Source: Streptococcus constellatus
Lineage (GTDB): Bacteria > Bacillota > Bacilli > Lactobacillales > Streptococcaceae
Reading direction: 5' to 3'
Length of the DNA: 64,000 bases
Assembly: GCF_902167705.1 (NCBI RefSeq)
Contig: NZ_CABHMZ010000017.1
Location: 53,864 to 117,863 of the forward strand
Below, piece after piece: positions 25,923-34,196 of the stretch. Within the stretch, counting starts at the first letter, position 1. Every line of letters begins with the position of its first letter. Both the position numbers and the translations under genes were made by a program. A model generated the notes under the pieces. That model was not told where the DNA came from, did no database searches, and saw only the letters and a list, made by a program, of their open reading frames with translations.

Positions 25923-26696
25923 GTGACTTACAACGGATTTGTATTTTTTGATATTGACGGCACCTTGGTTGATAGCCAAGGACAAGTCCCAGCAAACAAC
26001 AAAACAGCCATTGCTCAACTACGATCCAACGGCTTTCTGCCTATTATCTGTACGGGGCGCGGTCGCGGAGAAATGGGGACGGTTCTGGAAGACGCTGGGA
26101 TTCGTTCCGCTATCTTGCTAAATGGCATGGAAATCCTCCATGAAAAGCAATTCCTGTTTGAAGGACGAATTGCACAAAACAGCATTCTCAAACTCCTGCA
26201 ACTGGCAAAGGAAAATGAGCACGACCTCGGTTTTTATTCGCAAGGAGAAATGCGTGTGACGGCGCTCAGCCCGACCGTTCAGCAGAATTTCCGCTATTTT
26301 CATCAAGATCTGCCCCAAGTCGGGCCAACCATTTATCAAAACCAGCCTTGTCAGATGTTGCTCATTTTTAGTGAGGAGCCTGAAAAAGACACCCAGTATC
26401 AGACAGAAATCCCTGAACTGCACTTTTTCCGTAACAGCCCCTACTCGATAGACATCACGCCGCACGGCTGTAACAAAGGCTCTGGGATTCAGCACCTGCT
26501 AACCTTGCTAGCAGACGAAGCACCGACTTATGCATTCGGAGACGGGCTCAATGACCTGACCATGTTTGAAGCAGTAGATTATCCTATTGCAATGGGCAAT
26601 AGCCAAACAGCCGTCAAGGAAGCAGCCACTTTCATCACGCGCTCCAATGATGACAAGGGCATTCCACATGCCCTCGCCCATTTCGGTTTGATTTAA
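25923..26696 (+). CDS. Cof-type HAD-IIB phosphatase
   Basis: 257 residues starting with GTG (25923), GGAG about 8 bases upstream. HAD motif I FFDIDGTLVDSQ, motif II IICTGRGRGE, the Lys of motif III near GCNKGSG, and motif IV FGDGLNDLTMFEAV; C2B cap between II and III. Predicted cytoplasmic phosphatase of small phosphorylated metabolites. Paralogue of the 12273 gene. Probably co-transcribed with rgg (gap of 17 bases), then a hairpin of the repeat family. Confidence 0.88.
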   Translation: MTYNGFVFFDIDGTLVDSQGQVPANNKTAIAQLRSNGFLPIICTGRGRGEMGTVLEDAGIRSAILLNGMEILHEKQFLFEGRIAQNSILKLLQLAKENEHDLGFYSQGEMRVTALSPTVQQNFRYFHQDLPQVGPTIYQNQPCQMLLIFSEEPEKDTQYQTEIPELHFFRNSPYSIDITPHGCNKGSGIQHLLTLLADEAPTYAFGDGLNDLTMFEAVDYPIAMGNSQTAVKEAATFITRSNDDKGIPHALAHFGLI

Positions 26697-26863
26697 AAAA
26701 GGGTGGGACAAACATCAGCATTTCGTGAGAAATCGATGTTGTCATCCACCCTGTAAGGTTGAATTTTATTCTAGAAATAAACGAGTCTGGAACACTTTTT
26801 ATACGTCATCTTCTCACATTTCATTTTTCTATGGGTGATTATGCTAGTGTTCCAGCCTCTTTT
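26697..26863. repeat. Dispersed intergenic repeat relative with double terminator
   Basis: Left half is a long hairpin AGGGTGGGAC..GTCATCCACCCT that terminates the Cof gene; right half is GTCTGGAACACTTTTT..AGTGTTCCAGCCTCTTTTT which terminates the minus-strand YhgE gene. The ends GTGGGAC and CAGCCTCTTTTT are shared with the other members of the family. Confidence 0.6.
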
Positions 26864-26866
26864 TGA

Positions 26867-29539
26867 TTAAACTAATTCTTTTTTATTTGGATTGTAAACC
26901 AAGAAACCAAGACCGACAAAGAGTAGCAGAACGATTGTCATGAAGGCAACTTGTCCGCCGACTTGCCCCGTCATTGAAATCGTTTGACGTAAAGCCGAAA
27001 CAGAATAGCTCATTGGCAACCAAGGATTGACATCTTGGAAAATCTTATCCGTCAATGGCAGTGGGTAAGTACCAGCACTAGAGGCGAGTTGCAGCAACAA
27101 CAAGATCAAGGAAATGAAAGCACCAATCTTGGTGTCCCACGTTACCAAAGCCGTCACCACAGCCATGAAGCACATGCTGGCCAAAAGAATGATACCAAGC
27201 GTTGCCCATTCGTGGTTGGCGGTTAAGCCAATCATGTGTACCGCACCGTACACCAACAAACCTGCTAAGAGAGAAATTATGCCGTTGACTTGAATACGTG
27301 CTTTCAGCCATTCCATACGTGTCTTTGGCTTCTTACCAGAAGGCAGCGTGCTAAAGATGACATTGGTTGAAATTGCGGCTACAAAGAGTGCCACAGAAAT
27401 CATGTATGGTGCCATCCCGATACCATTTTTACCAACGTGGTCTTTATCCGTTTTCTTCGTTGTCAATGGATTTGCAAGCGCCTTGGCGTTGGCTTTATTG
27501 GTTGTCACCGTGGATAATTGATCTTTGGCATCTGTCAAACCGGCTGTCAAGCTGTCCGCACCCGACACAAGTGTTCCCAGATTAGACGTGATCGTTGAGC
27601 TGCCGTCTGCCAGCTTCGTAGAACCATCTGCTATTTTAGCAGCACCGTCAGACAGCTTGTCTGCTCCAGAAACAAGAGCCGCAGAGTTGTTCACTAATTG
27701 ACCAGCTCCGTCTGCCAATTTTGCCAAACCAGCGTCAATTTGACCATTATTAGCCGCCAATTGATTAGCTCCAGAATTGATTTTTGCCATGCCAGATGTC
27801 AATTGACTATTCTTACCAGCCAAAGTCTTAGAACCTGAACTGATTTTCGCCATACCAGATGTCAATTGGTCGCTATTGCCAGATAAGGTAGTAACTCCTG
27901 CCGTAATTTGAGCAACCCCATTGGTGTAGTCGGTCACACCTTTCGCCAATCGACCAGCACCCGTTGCTAAGCTCGTTTGCAATTGGTCAACCCCTGCTGC
28001 CACTTGACTAGCACCCGCAGTTGATTGTTGCAAAGCTGCAAGTATTTTTGCTTGGGACTGTTGTGCGCTTGTTTGGAGATTTGAAAGCGCACCTTTTGCT
28101 TGTTCGATGACAGCGGCGCTTTGTTGATTAGAAGATGGCTCTGGCAAGTTCGCCACTTGTGCCTTGAGCGCTTGAATATTGGTCAACATGTTTGCCACAG
28201 TTGTAGCAGTTTGACTTGGAGCTTGTGAAATCGCAGCATTGATTTCTGCTTGCTCACTAGCACTTAACTTTTGATAAGCAGCTGTAGTAGCCACATTAGT
28301 CGCAATCGTAGCCTTGTCTGTCGTCGCACTATTGGCAAGCGTGTTCGCAGCCGTTTCCATATCGCTTAAAGCAGTCGTCATGCTTGCTTTGGCAGCTGAC
28401 AAGTCTGATCCAGTTGAAAGAGCGGTTTGCACAGCAGTTAAACCTGTTTGCAAATCCTGTAATTGTTGGATTTGTTCAGCAGTCATACCAGATTGTTGAA
28501 CAGTCGTCATTAACGTGTTCAGCCCTGTAGCCAATTGATGCGCACCGTCTGATAACTTTTGAATTTCCCCATTAGAAGCGCTCAATTGATTGACCCCAGC
28601 CAATAAGTTTTGCGATTGGTCATTTAATTGATTTGCACCGCCTGCAAGATCTGCCACACCATTGGCATACGTTCTTAAGCCGTCTGATAATTGCCCTGAA
28701 CCGTCTGCCAATTGACCAACAGCATCTGTATAGTCCGTCAACCCTTTCGATAACGTATCTGACCCAGAAGCTAATTGACCGACACCTGACGTATAAGCTG
28801 AAAGGCGTGTTGACAATGTACCAACTCCGTCTGACAACTGGCGCACACCCAGTGTATATGTTCCCAAACCTGTCGTCAATGTATTAGCACCGTCTGCAAA
28901 TGTCATGCTTGAGCTAGACAAGGTCTGTAAATTATCTGTCAAGGTTTGACTGCCGTTTTTTAATTGTTGACCACCAGAAGCGAGTTGACCACTACCAGAA
29001 GCAGCGGTTGTCATGCCTTTCCTCAAGCTATTCATACTCTTGAAGAGCGATGTCGTGTATGTGTTGGTCACATTGTTAGCGACAGTTTGTTGAAGCCGCG
29101 TCATAGCCGAATCACTCATCTTGCTAGCAATAAAGCTGTGCCCGCTAGACGTTTGATAGTCAATTTGCATCTTTTGTGGTTTGTTATCCAAAATACTAGC
29201 AGCCTTTTGAGACAAATCACTTGGGAGTGTGATAATCATATAATAATCACCTTTCTCCAAGCCCTTTTTTGCCTTTGCTTCAGATACAAAATGAAAATCT
29301 AACGCATCATTCTTTTTAAGACTTTTCACCATATCATCACCAACAGACAATGTGTTGCTGTTAAATGTCGCATGCTGGTCTTTATTCACAACTGCCACCG
29401 GTAATTCCGATACTTTATCATAAGGATTCCACATGGAGCTCAAAAAGATAACATTATAAAGAGCAGGAATCAAGGAAACTCCAACCATGACAATAATGAA
29501 GATTGGTTTTTTAAAAATTGCTTTCCATTCTTTGAACAT
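26867..29539 (-). CDS. YhgE/Pip-type large membrane protein
   Basis: 890 residues. One N-terminal membrane helix (residues ~12-32), an extracellular region to about residue 690, then five membrane helices. The long middle is built from degenerate 14-22-residue repeats of the type QLADGSGQLSDGLRTY and KISSGSKTLAGKNSQL, giving a heptad-like, Gly/Ser/Thr-rich rod. This is the YhgE/Pip (phage infection protein) layout; members act in phage adsorption, envelope transport or, for related proteins, type VII-like secretion, but substrates are unclear. Divergent from a TetR regulator with three operator copies between, so likely repressed by it. AGAGGAGAAAA ribosome site. Confidence 0.88.
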   Translation of the reverse strand: MFKEWKAIFKKPIFIIVMVGVSLIPALYNVIFLSSMWNPYDKVSELPVAVVNKDQHATFNSNTLSVGDDMVKSLKKNDALDFHFVSEAKAKKGLEKGDYYMIITLPSDLSQKAASILDNKPQKMQIDYQTSSGHSFIASKMSDSAMTRLQQTVANNVTNTYTTSLFKSMNSLRKGMTTAASGSGQLASGGQQLKNGSQTLTDNLQTLSSSSMTFADGANTLTTGLGTYTLGVRQLSDGVGTLSTRLSAYTSGVGQLASGSDTLSKGLTDYTDAVGQLADGSGQLSDGLRTYANGVADLAGGANQLNDQSQNLLAGVNQLSASNGEIQKLSDGAHQLATGLNTLMTTVQQSGMTAEQIQQLQDLQTGLTAVQTALSTGSDLSAAKASMTTALSDMETAANTLANSATTDKATIATNVATTAAYQKLSASEQAEINAAISQAPSQTATTVANMLTNIQALKAQVANLPEPSSNQQSAAVIEQAKGALSNLQTSAQQSQAKILAALQQSTAGASQVAAGVDQLQTSLATGAGRLAKGVTDYTNGVAQITAGVTTLSGNSDQLTSGMAKISSGSKTLAGKNSQLTSGMAKINSGANQLAANNGQIDAGLAKLADGAGQLVNNSAALVSGADKLSDGAAKIADGSTKLADGSSTITSNLGTLVSGADSLTAGLTDAKDQLSTVTTNKANAKALANPLTTKKTDKDHVGKNGIGMAPYMISVALFVAAISTNVIFSTLPSGKKPKTRMEWLKARIQVNGIISLLAGLLVYGAVHMIGLTANHEWATLGIILLASMCFMAVVTALVTWDTKIGAFISLILLLLQLASSAGTYPLPLTDKIFQDVNPWLPMSYSVSALRQTISMTGQVGGQVAFMTIVLLLFVGLGFLVYNPNKKELV

Positions 29540-29555
29540 TTTTTCTCCTCTATCT

Positions 29556-29570
29556 TAGACACTCTGTATA
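29556..29570. promoter_or_regulatory. TetR-type operator O1
   Basis: TAGACA-CTC-TGTATA, imperfect 6+3+6 dyad, 17 bases upstream of the yhgE-like start. Together with O2 it forms a 21-bp perfect inverted repeat. Confidence 0.7.
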
Positions 29571-29595
29571 AAAATTTTAATTTTCGAAATATTTT

Positions 29596-29610
29596 TATAC
29601 AGAGTGTCTA
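29596..29610. promoter_or_regulatory. TetR-type operator O2 (inverted copy)
   Basis: TATACA-GAG-TGTCTA, exact reverse complement of O1, just upstream of an extended -10 (TGATATAAT, 29617-29625) reading toward the TetR gene. Confidence 0.7.
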
Positions 29611-29672
29611 AATATTTGATATAATAGATTATACAGTTTCTGAAATTTTTCACAAGAGAAAAAATTGAATTT

Positions 29673-29687
29673 TAGACACATTGTATA
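29673..29687. promoter_or_regulatory. TetR-type operator O3
   Basis: TAGACA-CAT-TGTATA, same dyad as O1 with one changed central triplet, 27 bases before the regulator's ATG. Confidence 0.65.
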
Positions 29688-29713
29688 ATTTTGTTCAAAA
29701 GAGGAAAGACAAT

Positions 29714-30247
29714 ATGGTAGAAAGTAACAAGCGCCAAAAAACAAAAATGATTATTGAACGTGCAATGGTTGAGCTGCTTGAACACGAATCGTTCGACCAG
29801 ATTAGCACTGTCAAGTTGACCAGAACTGCCGGTATTAGTCGCAGCAGTTTTTACACACATTACAAAGATAAATATGACATGATTGAGCATTATCAGCAGA
29901 AACTTTTTCATAAGTTAGAATACATTTTTGATAAGTATGCCCAAGACAAGCGCAGTGCCATTATAGAAGTTTTTGACTTTCTCACGCGCGAATCTCTCCT
30001 TTCTGCTCTATTAACAGAAAATGGAACAAAAGAAATCCAAACTTTTTTACGTCATAAATTTCAAATTATGCTGGCTGAAGACCTACAAGATCGCTTTAGT
30101 AGCAAATTACTCAGCCAAGTAGAAAAAGAATATAGCTATGTTTACCTTACAAACGCCTTTTTCGGTGTTTGTCAAATGTGGATTTCTAGAGGAAAAAAAG
30201 AAAGCCCCGAACAAATGGCAGACTTTCTTTTAAAAATGCTTGATTAG
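29714..30247 (+). CDS. TetR family repressor, divergent from YhgE-type gene
   Basis: 177 residues from ATG at 29714, preceded by GAGGAAAG; an upstream in-frame ATG at 29681 lies inside operator O3 and is unlikely. N-terminal TetR HTH (residues ~10-58: ERAMVELLEHESFDQISTVK, then AGISRSSFYTHYKDKYDM) and a helical C-terminal domain of the kind found in TetR regulators (TetR_C) that sit beside YhgE/Pip genes. Expected to bind the three TAGACA-N3-TGTATA sites and repress both genes. Ligand unknown. Confidence 0.88.
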   Translation: MVESNKRQKTKMIIERAMVELLEHESFDQISTVKLTRTAGISRSSFYTHYKDKYDMIEHYQQKLFHKLEYIFDKYAQDKRSAIIEVFDFLTRESLLSALLTENGTKEIQTFLRHKFQIMLAEDLQDRFSSKLLSQVEKEYSYVYLTNAFFGVCQMWISRGKKESPEQMADFLLKMLD

Positions 30248-30516
30248 AAATAAAATCTGGGAAGATATGTATTTTGAAAATTTTTAGTTCTGTTTCACCT
30301 GCGAAGTTGCTCACCAGTTTAGTAAACTGCTGATGTGACAACTGAAGGCAACAAAATTTTCAAAATTCTTTTTTAAACTTAACAAGTGAATAACGTTGAG
30401 ACTTGCGATGCAAGTCCTATCTGCACAGTGCTTCGAACAATCAGCCACTGCGTCATTTGTTTATTACACAATAGGCTTTGAAGCTGGGGATTTTCGCCTC
30501 AGCCTCTTTTTGATTT
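30246..30516. repeat. Dispersed intergenic repeat, copy C (divergent)
   Basis: Shares blocks with the copies at 43134 and 55066: TTGAAAATTTTTAGTTC, AGACTTGCGATGCAAGTC, GTGCTTCGAACAATCAGCCACTG (compare GTTTTGAACAATCAGCTACTG at 55160), TTTGTTTATTAC and the end GCCTCAGCCTCTTTTT. Fills the 329-base gap between the TetR gene and rpsD; no ORF or RNA gene seen besides. Confidence 0.7.
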
Positions 30517-30537
30517 TGCAATTTATCAAACAAAAAA

Positions 30538-30563
30538 AGAAGCTGAGAAGATTCCCAACTTCT
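30538..30563 (-). terminator. Terminator of rpsD
   Basis: On the minus strand AGAAGTTGGGA / TCTCAGCTTCT (two wobbles), 4-nt loop, followed by TTTTTTTG. Confidence 0.85.
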
Positions 30564-30576
30564 GATAATCCATCGA

Positions 30577-31188
30577 TTAAAGTTGTTTGTTGTAGTATTC
30601 AACGACAAGCGCTTCGTTGATTTCTGGGTTGATTTCATCGCGTTCTGGTAAGCGAGTCAATGAACCTTCAAGCTTTTCAGCGTCAAATGATACAAATGCT
30701 GGACGTCCAAGAGTTGCTTCAACTGCTTCAAGAATTGCAGGTACTTTAAGTGATTTTTCACGAACTGAAATCACTTGACCAACAGATACGCGGTAGCTAG
30801 GAATATCTACACGTTTTCCGTCAACAAGGATATGACCGTGGTTTACGAATTGACGAGCTTGACGACGAGTAGTAGCAAGGCCAAGACGATAAACAACGTT
30901 ATCCAAACGACGTTCCAAAAGAAGCATGAAGTTAAAACCAAGGATTCCACCTTTGATTTTAGTTGCTTGTACGAACAAGTTACGGAATTGTTTTTCACCT
31001 ACACCGTAAGTGAAACGAAGTTTTTGCTTTTCAGCCAATTGCAAACCGTATTCTGACAATTTGCTGCGGTTGTTTGGTCCATGTTGACCTGGTACGTAGT
31101 TACGACGTGCCAATTCTTTACCTGTACCTGTAAGTGAAAGACCCAAACGACGAGCTTGTTTCCAAGATGGTCCTGTATAACGTGACAT
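30577..31188 (-). CDS. rpsD: 30S ribosomal protein S4
   Basis: 203 residues from ATG at 31188 ([16 protein letters not shown]), GAGGAC 7 bases upstream; the frame extends further 5' but that part is the leader. S4 initiates assembly of the 30S body and binds 16S rRNA. N-terminal S4 region, then the S4 RNA-binding domain ([20 protein letters not shown].. [10 protein letters not shown]). No zinc-finger cysteines, so the C-minus type. In Bacilli S4 represses its own mRNA through a structured leader, and a structured leader is present here. Single-gene unit with its own terminator. Confidence 0.97.
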   Translation of the reverse strand: MSRYTGPSWKQARRLGLSLTGTGKELARRNYVPGQHGPNNRSKLSEYGLQLAEKQKLRFTYGVGEKQFRNLFVQATKIKGGILGFNFMLLLERRLDNVVYRLGLATTRRQARQFVNHGHILVDGKRVDIPSYRVSVGQVISVREKSLKVPAILEAVEATLGRPAFVSFDAEKLEGSLTRLPERDEINPEINEALVVEYYNKQL

Positions 31189-31347
31189 AAAAATGTCCTC
31201 CTGTAAAAATAATAATTTGAGGAAATAGTCACTTAGAAAGCCCTGATTCGTGCAGAACATTTTCGCCTAAACAGCCAAGGCTACTTTTATAGCTAATGTT
31301 CTGTTGACGAGCTTCATGCCCTCCTGCTGCTATTTCACACAAAAACC
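31189..31347 (-). promoter_or_regulatory. Structured rpsD leader, candidate S4 autoregulatory element
   Basis: About 150 bases between the promoter and the rpsD ribosome site. A perfect 9-bp stem (CAGAACATT / AATGTTCTG, 31295-31303 with 31253-31261) encloses AGCC/GGCT pairing. Position and size fit the Bacilli S4 leader, though I cannot confirm the consensus by eye. Confidence 0.5.
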
Positions 31348-31376
31348 ATTATATCAAAAAAAATCCTATCTGTAAA
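31348..31376 (-). promoter_or_regulatory. Promoter of rpsD
   Basis: On the minus strand TTTACA (31371-31376), 17-base spacer, TATAAT (31348-31353). Confidence 0.8.
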
Positions 31377-31392
31377 GACGGATTTTATCAAA

Positions 31393-32025
31393 TTATTTCT
31401 TTCTATGAAAATAACCTTTTTTCTTCAACAATTCCTCTATCGCAATTATATTTTGCTGTTCAGATGTTGCTAAAATAGTTTCAAATCCTAGACTTTTAGC
31501 GGCATCTAAATTTACCTGTAAATCATCTATAAATACACATTGATTAGCTTGTAATGCATATTGAGCTAGTAACTTTTGATAGATGCTTTTATCTGGCTTT
31601 GCACACCCTACCTCGTAAGAGAGGATTTTCCCAGTCAAAACTTTCGTCATCGGTAATAAACCCGCATTTTCAACCGCATAAAATATCTCACTTGTCGTGG
31701 ATAAAATATAAATGCCATACCCCAGCTGAGCCCATTCAAAAATTTTCTCTTGTAGCTGATGATAAACATCTACTGCTTCAAACCAATGAGTAAAAATAGT
31801 CTCAACAGTGGCAGAGTAAGAACTATCTAGCAATGTTTGAGCCGCCTGAATGGCTTCTTCCAAAGTTAATTCTCCAGTATCCGTCTGAGCCCAAAGCCCC
31901 GAATCAAAAATGGCAGCCTTGATGCGCTTTCGGTCTTCTTCATCTTCTACAAAAGTAGCTAAAATCTTAGCAGGATTCCATTCAATTAAAACATTGCCAA
32001 AATCAAAAACTAGATTTTTAATCAT
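31393..32025 (-). CDS. HAD-IA hydrolase (YihX-like)
   Basis: 210 residues. Motif I VFDFGNVLIEW (D-x-G-N-V, as in YihX-type sugar phosphatases), motif II ILSTTSE, Lys in GCAKPDKSIY, motif IV FIDDLQVNLDAAKSLG. Helical C1 cap between I and II. Predicted phosphatase for small sugar phosphates; substrate not evident. Lies 56 bases downstream of veg on the same strand and 17 bases upstream of the rpsD promoter. Confidence 0.88.
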   Translation of the reverse strand: MIKNLVFDFGNVLIEWNPAKILATFVEDEEDRKRIKAAIFDSGLWAQTDTGELTLEEAIQAAQTLLDSSYSATVETIFTHWFEAVDVYHQLQEKIFEWAQLGYGIYILSTTSEIFYAVENAGLLPMTKVLTGKILSYEVGCAKPDKSIYQKLLAQYALQANQCVFIDDLQVNLDAAKSLGFETILATSEQQNIIAIEELLKKKGYFHRKK

Positions 32026-32081
32026 TTTTCACTCCAGCCACATCATATCAAAGCAATCTTTTACTTAAAACAAGTTTATTC

Positions 32082-32354
32082 TTAATCCAAATAATGAATG
32101 AGATTTTTCTCCGTTAAAATATCTGAATAAGTGTAAGATTCGACATAAGTATTTTCAATCTTACCCGGATTGCTGCCGCTGTTTGTATACTCAACGATAA
32201 ACAAAGAAGGGTAAACCTCAATTAAACGACCTTGCTTATTTTTTTGACGTTTACGACCATTTTCAAGAGTCATTTCTACCATTTTCCCTTCATGGGCTTT
32301 GATTTCTTCTTTAATTTTTCTCATTTTTGCAACATCTGTAAATGCATCACTCAT
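32082..32354 (-). CDS. veg: Veg family protein
   Basis: 90 residues: MRKIKEEIKAHEGKMVEMTLENGRKR near the N-terminus and YPSLFIVEY, the conserved core of Veg, a small SH3-like beta-barrel protein. In Bacillus subtilis Veg is highly expressed and stimulates biofilm matrix genes by antagonising SinR; here no SinR context is present, so the role is open. Starts 3 bases after the dnaB stop with GAGGAATAA before the ATG, i.e. within the rplI-dnaB transcription unit. Confidence 0.9.
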   Translation of the reverse strand: MSDAFTDVAKMRKIKEEIKAHEGKMVEMTLENGRKRQKNKQGRLIEVYPSLFIVEYTNSGSNPGKIENTYVESYTYSDILTEKNLIHYLD

Positions 32355-32357
32355 TAT

Positions 32358-33710
32358 TTATTCCTCTCTCTTGGAAATACTTGAAAACTTATTGTACTCT
32401 TTTTGGAAAATCAATTCCACCGTACCACGCGCACCGCTACGATTCTTTTCGATAATCACTTCAACTTTGTTGTTTGGAAGCCCTTCAGATTCTTCACCGC
32501 CGCGTTCATAATAGTCATCTCGATATAAAAATGCAACAATATCTGCATCCTGCTCAATTGAACCAGACTCACGAATATCTGACAAAACAGGTCGTTTGTC
32601 CTGACGCTGTTCCACACTCCGTGACAATTGGCTCAGCGCAATAACTGGTACTTTCAACTCTTTTGCTAAAATCTTTAATTGACGAGAGATTTCAGAAACT
32701 TCCTGCTGACGATTTTCTCGACCAGTCCCTGTAATCAACTGCAAATAATCAATCAGTATCAATCCAAGATTTCCTGTTTCTTGCGCTAATTTTCGAGCAC
32801 GTGAACGAATCTCTGTAATCCGAATTCCTGGCGTATCGTCAATGTAAATACTAGCTTCTGCTAGATTTCCTTGTGCAATTGCATACTTGCCCCATTCCTC
32901 ATCTGTCAATTGTCCCGTACGAATAGAATGCGATTCAATCAAACCTTCAGCCGCCAGCATCCGATCCACTAGACTCTCAGCACCCATTTCCAGAGAAAAA
33001 ATAGCGACTGTTTTATCTAGTTTTGTTCCAATATTTTGAGCAATATTGAGGGCAAAAGCAGTCTTACCAACCGCTGGACGAGCTGCCACGATGATTAACT
33101 CTTCTTCATGCAGTCCTGTGGTCATGTGATCTAAATCTTGATAACCTGTCGCAATCCCTGTAATATCAGAAGTTTGCTGAGACCGCGTTTCCAAACTACC
33201 AAAATTAAGATTCAAAATCTCTTTAATATTTTTAAAGCCACTTCGACTAGCATTCTCACTAACATTAATCAGTGCTTTTTCCGCACCAGCAATGATTTCA
33301 TCCGCAGGACTAGAGCCATCATAAGCTAGATTGATAGAGTCTGTCAGACGAGAAATCAGCCGTCGCAGAACGGCTTTTTCTGCGACAATTTTAGCATAAT
33401 ATTCAGCATTGGCAGAAGTTGGAACTGAATTTACCACTTCAACCAAGTAAGACAAGCCACCGATATTTTGCAAATCCCCCTGACTGTCCAAAATATTACG
33501 AACAGTTGTCGCATCAATGGCATCGCCTCGATCTGCCAAATCAATCATCGCTTTAAAAATCAATCGATTAGCATATTTAAAGAAGTCACTTGGCTCGATA
33601 TATTCACGAACAAAAACTAGCTTACTTTCATCAATAAAAATCGCACCTAAAACAGATTGCTCTGCCAAAATATCTTGCGGCTGCGCTCGTAATTCATCAA
33701 TATCTGCCAT
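32358..33710 (-). CDS. dnaB: Replicative DNA helicase
   Basis: 450 residues (called dnaC in Bacillus). Hexameric 5'-3' helicase that unwinds DNA at the fork. N-terminal primase-interacting helical domain (LRAQPQDILAEQSVLGAIFID), RecA-like motor with Walker A AARPAVGKTAFALN, Walker B LGLILIDYLQLI, and the arginine-finger region. AGGAGG-like site (GAGAGGAGG) precedes the ATG. Downstream of rplI and upstream of veg, the conserved streptococcal order. Confidence 0.97.
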   Translation of the reverse strand: MADIDELRAQPQDILAEQSVLGAIFIDESKLVFVREYIEPSDFFKYANRLIFKAMIDLADRGDAIDATTVRNILDSQGDLQNIGGLSYLVEVVNSVPTSANAEYYAKIVAEKAVLRRLISRLTDSINLAYDGSSPADEIIAGAEKALINVSENASRSGFKNIKEILNLNFGSLETRSQQTSDITGIATGYQDLDHMTTGLHEEELIIVAARPAVGKTAFALNIAQNIGTKLDKTVAIFSLEMGAESLVDRMLAAEGLIESHSIRTGQLTDEEWGKYAIAQGNLAEASIYIDDTPGIRITEIRSRARKLAQETGNLGLILIDYLQLITGTGRENRQQEVSEISRQLKILAKELKVPVIALSQLSRSVEQRQDKRPVLSDIRESGSIEQDADIVAFLYRDDYYERGGEESEGLPNNKVEVIIEKNRSGARGTVELIFQKEYNKFSSISKREE

Positions 33711-33743
33711 AAGACCTCCTCTCTCAACAAATAATCTTCTTTA

Positions 33744-34196
33744 TTAACCTTCTTTTACACGTAGATTGATAACGCTGGCCACATCTTGATAAATTTTCAC
33801 TGGCACATCAATCAAACCAACAGAACGAATAGGACTCTTGACTTGAATCAATCGTTTATCAATCTTAATTCCAAATTGTTTTTGCAATTCTTCAGCAATT
33901 TTTTTGCTGGTAATAGAACCAAAAGTACGGCCGTCTGGTCCCACTTTTTCAGTAAATTCAACAATTGTGCTTTCTGCTTCCAGCTTTTCCTTAATGGCTT
34001 GTGCTTCAGCTAACATTTCTGCATGTGCTTTTTCTTCTGATTTTTGTTTACCACGAAGCTCGCCAATCGCTGCTGCAGTCGCCTCTTTGGCAAGATTTTT
34101 CTTAATCAAAAAATTCTGTGCATAACCAGTTGGCACCTCTTTAATCTCGCCTTTTTTTCCTTTGCCTTTAACATCTGCTAAAAAAATTACTTTCAT
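33744..34196 (-). CDS. rplI: 50S ribosomal protein L9
   Basis: 150 residues. N-terminal L9 signature [23 protein letters not shown], long connecting helix rich in Ala/Glu/Lys, C-terminal RNA-binding domain with [12 protein letters not shown]. Bridges two sites of 23S rRNA. Start overlaps the end of gdpP by 4 bases, so gdpP-rplI-dnaB-veg is one operon. Confidence 0.97.
   Translation of the reverse strand: MKVIFLADVKGKGKKGEIKEVPTGYAQNFLIKKNLAKEATAAAIGELRGKQKSEEKAHAEMLAEAQAIKEKLEAESTIVEFTEKVGPDGRTFGSITSKKIAEELQKQFGIKIDKRLIQVKSPIRSVGLIDVPVKIYQDVASVINLRVKEG

Noticed and set aside
27035..29302. Several plus-strand ORFs opposite the YhgE-type gene
   Set aside because: Shadows of a long repetitive coding sequence; no translation signals.
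30577..31260. rpsD starting at 31260
   Set aside because: The extra 24 residues translate the structured leader; GAGGAC and the family start point to 31188.
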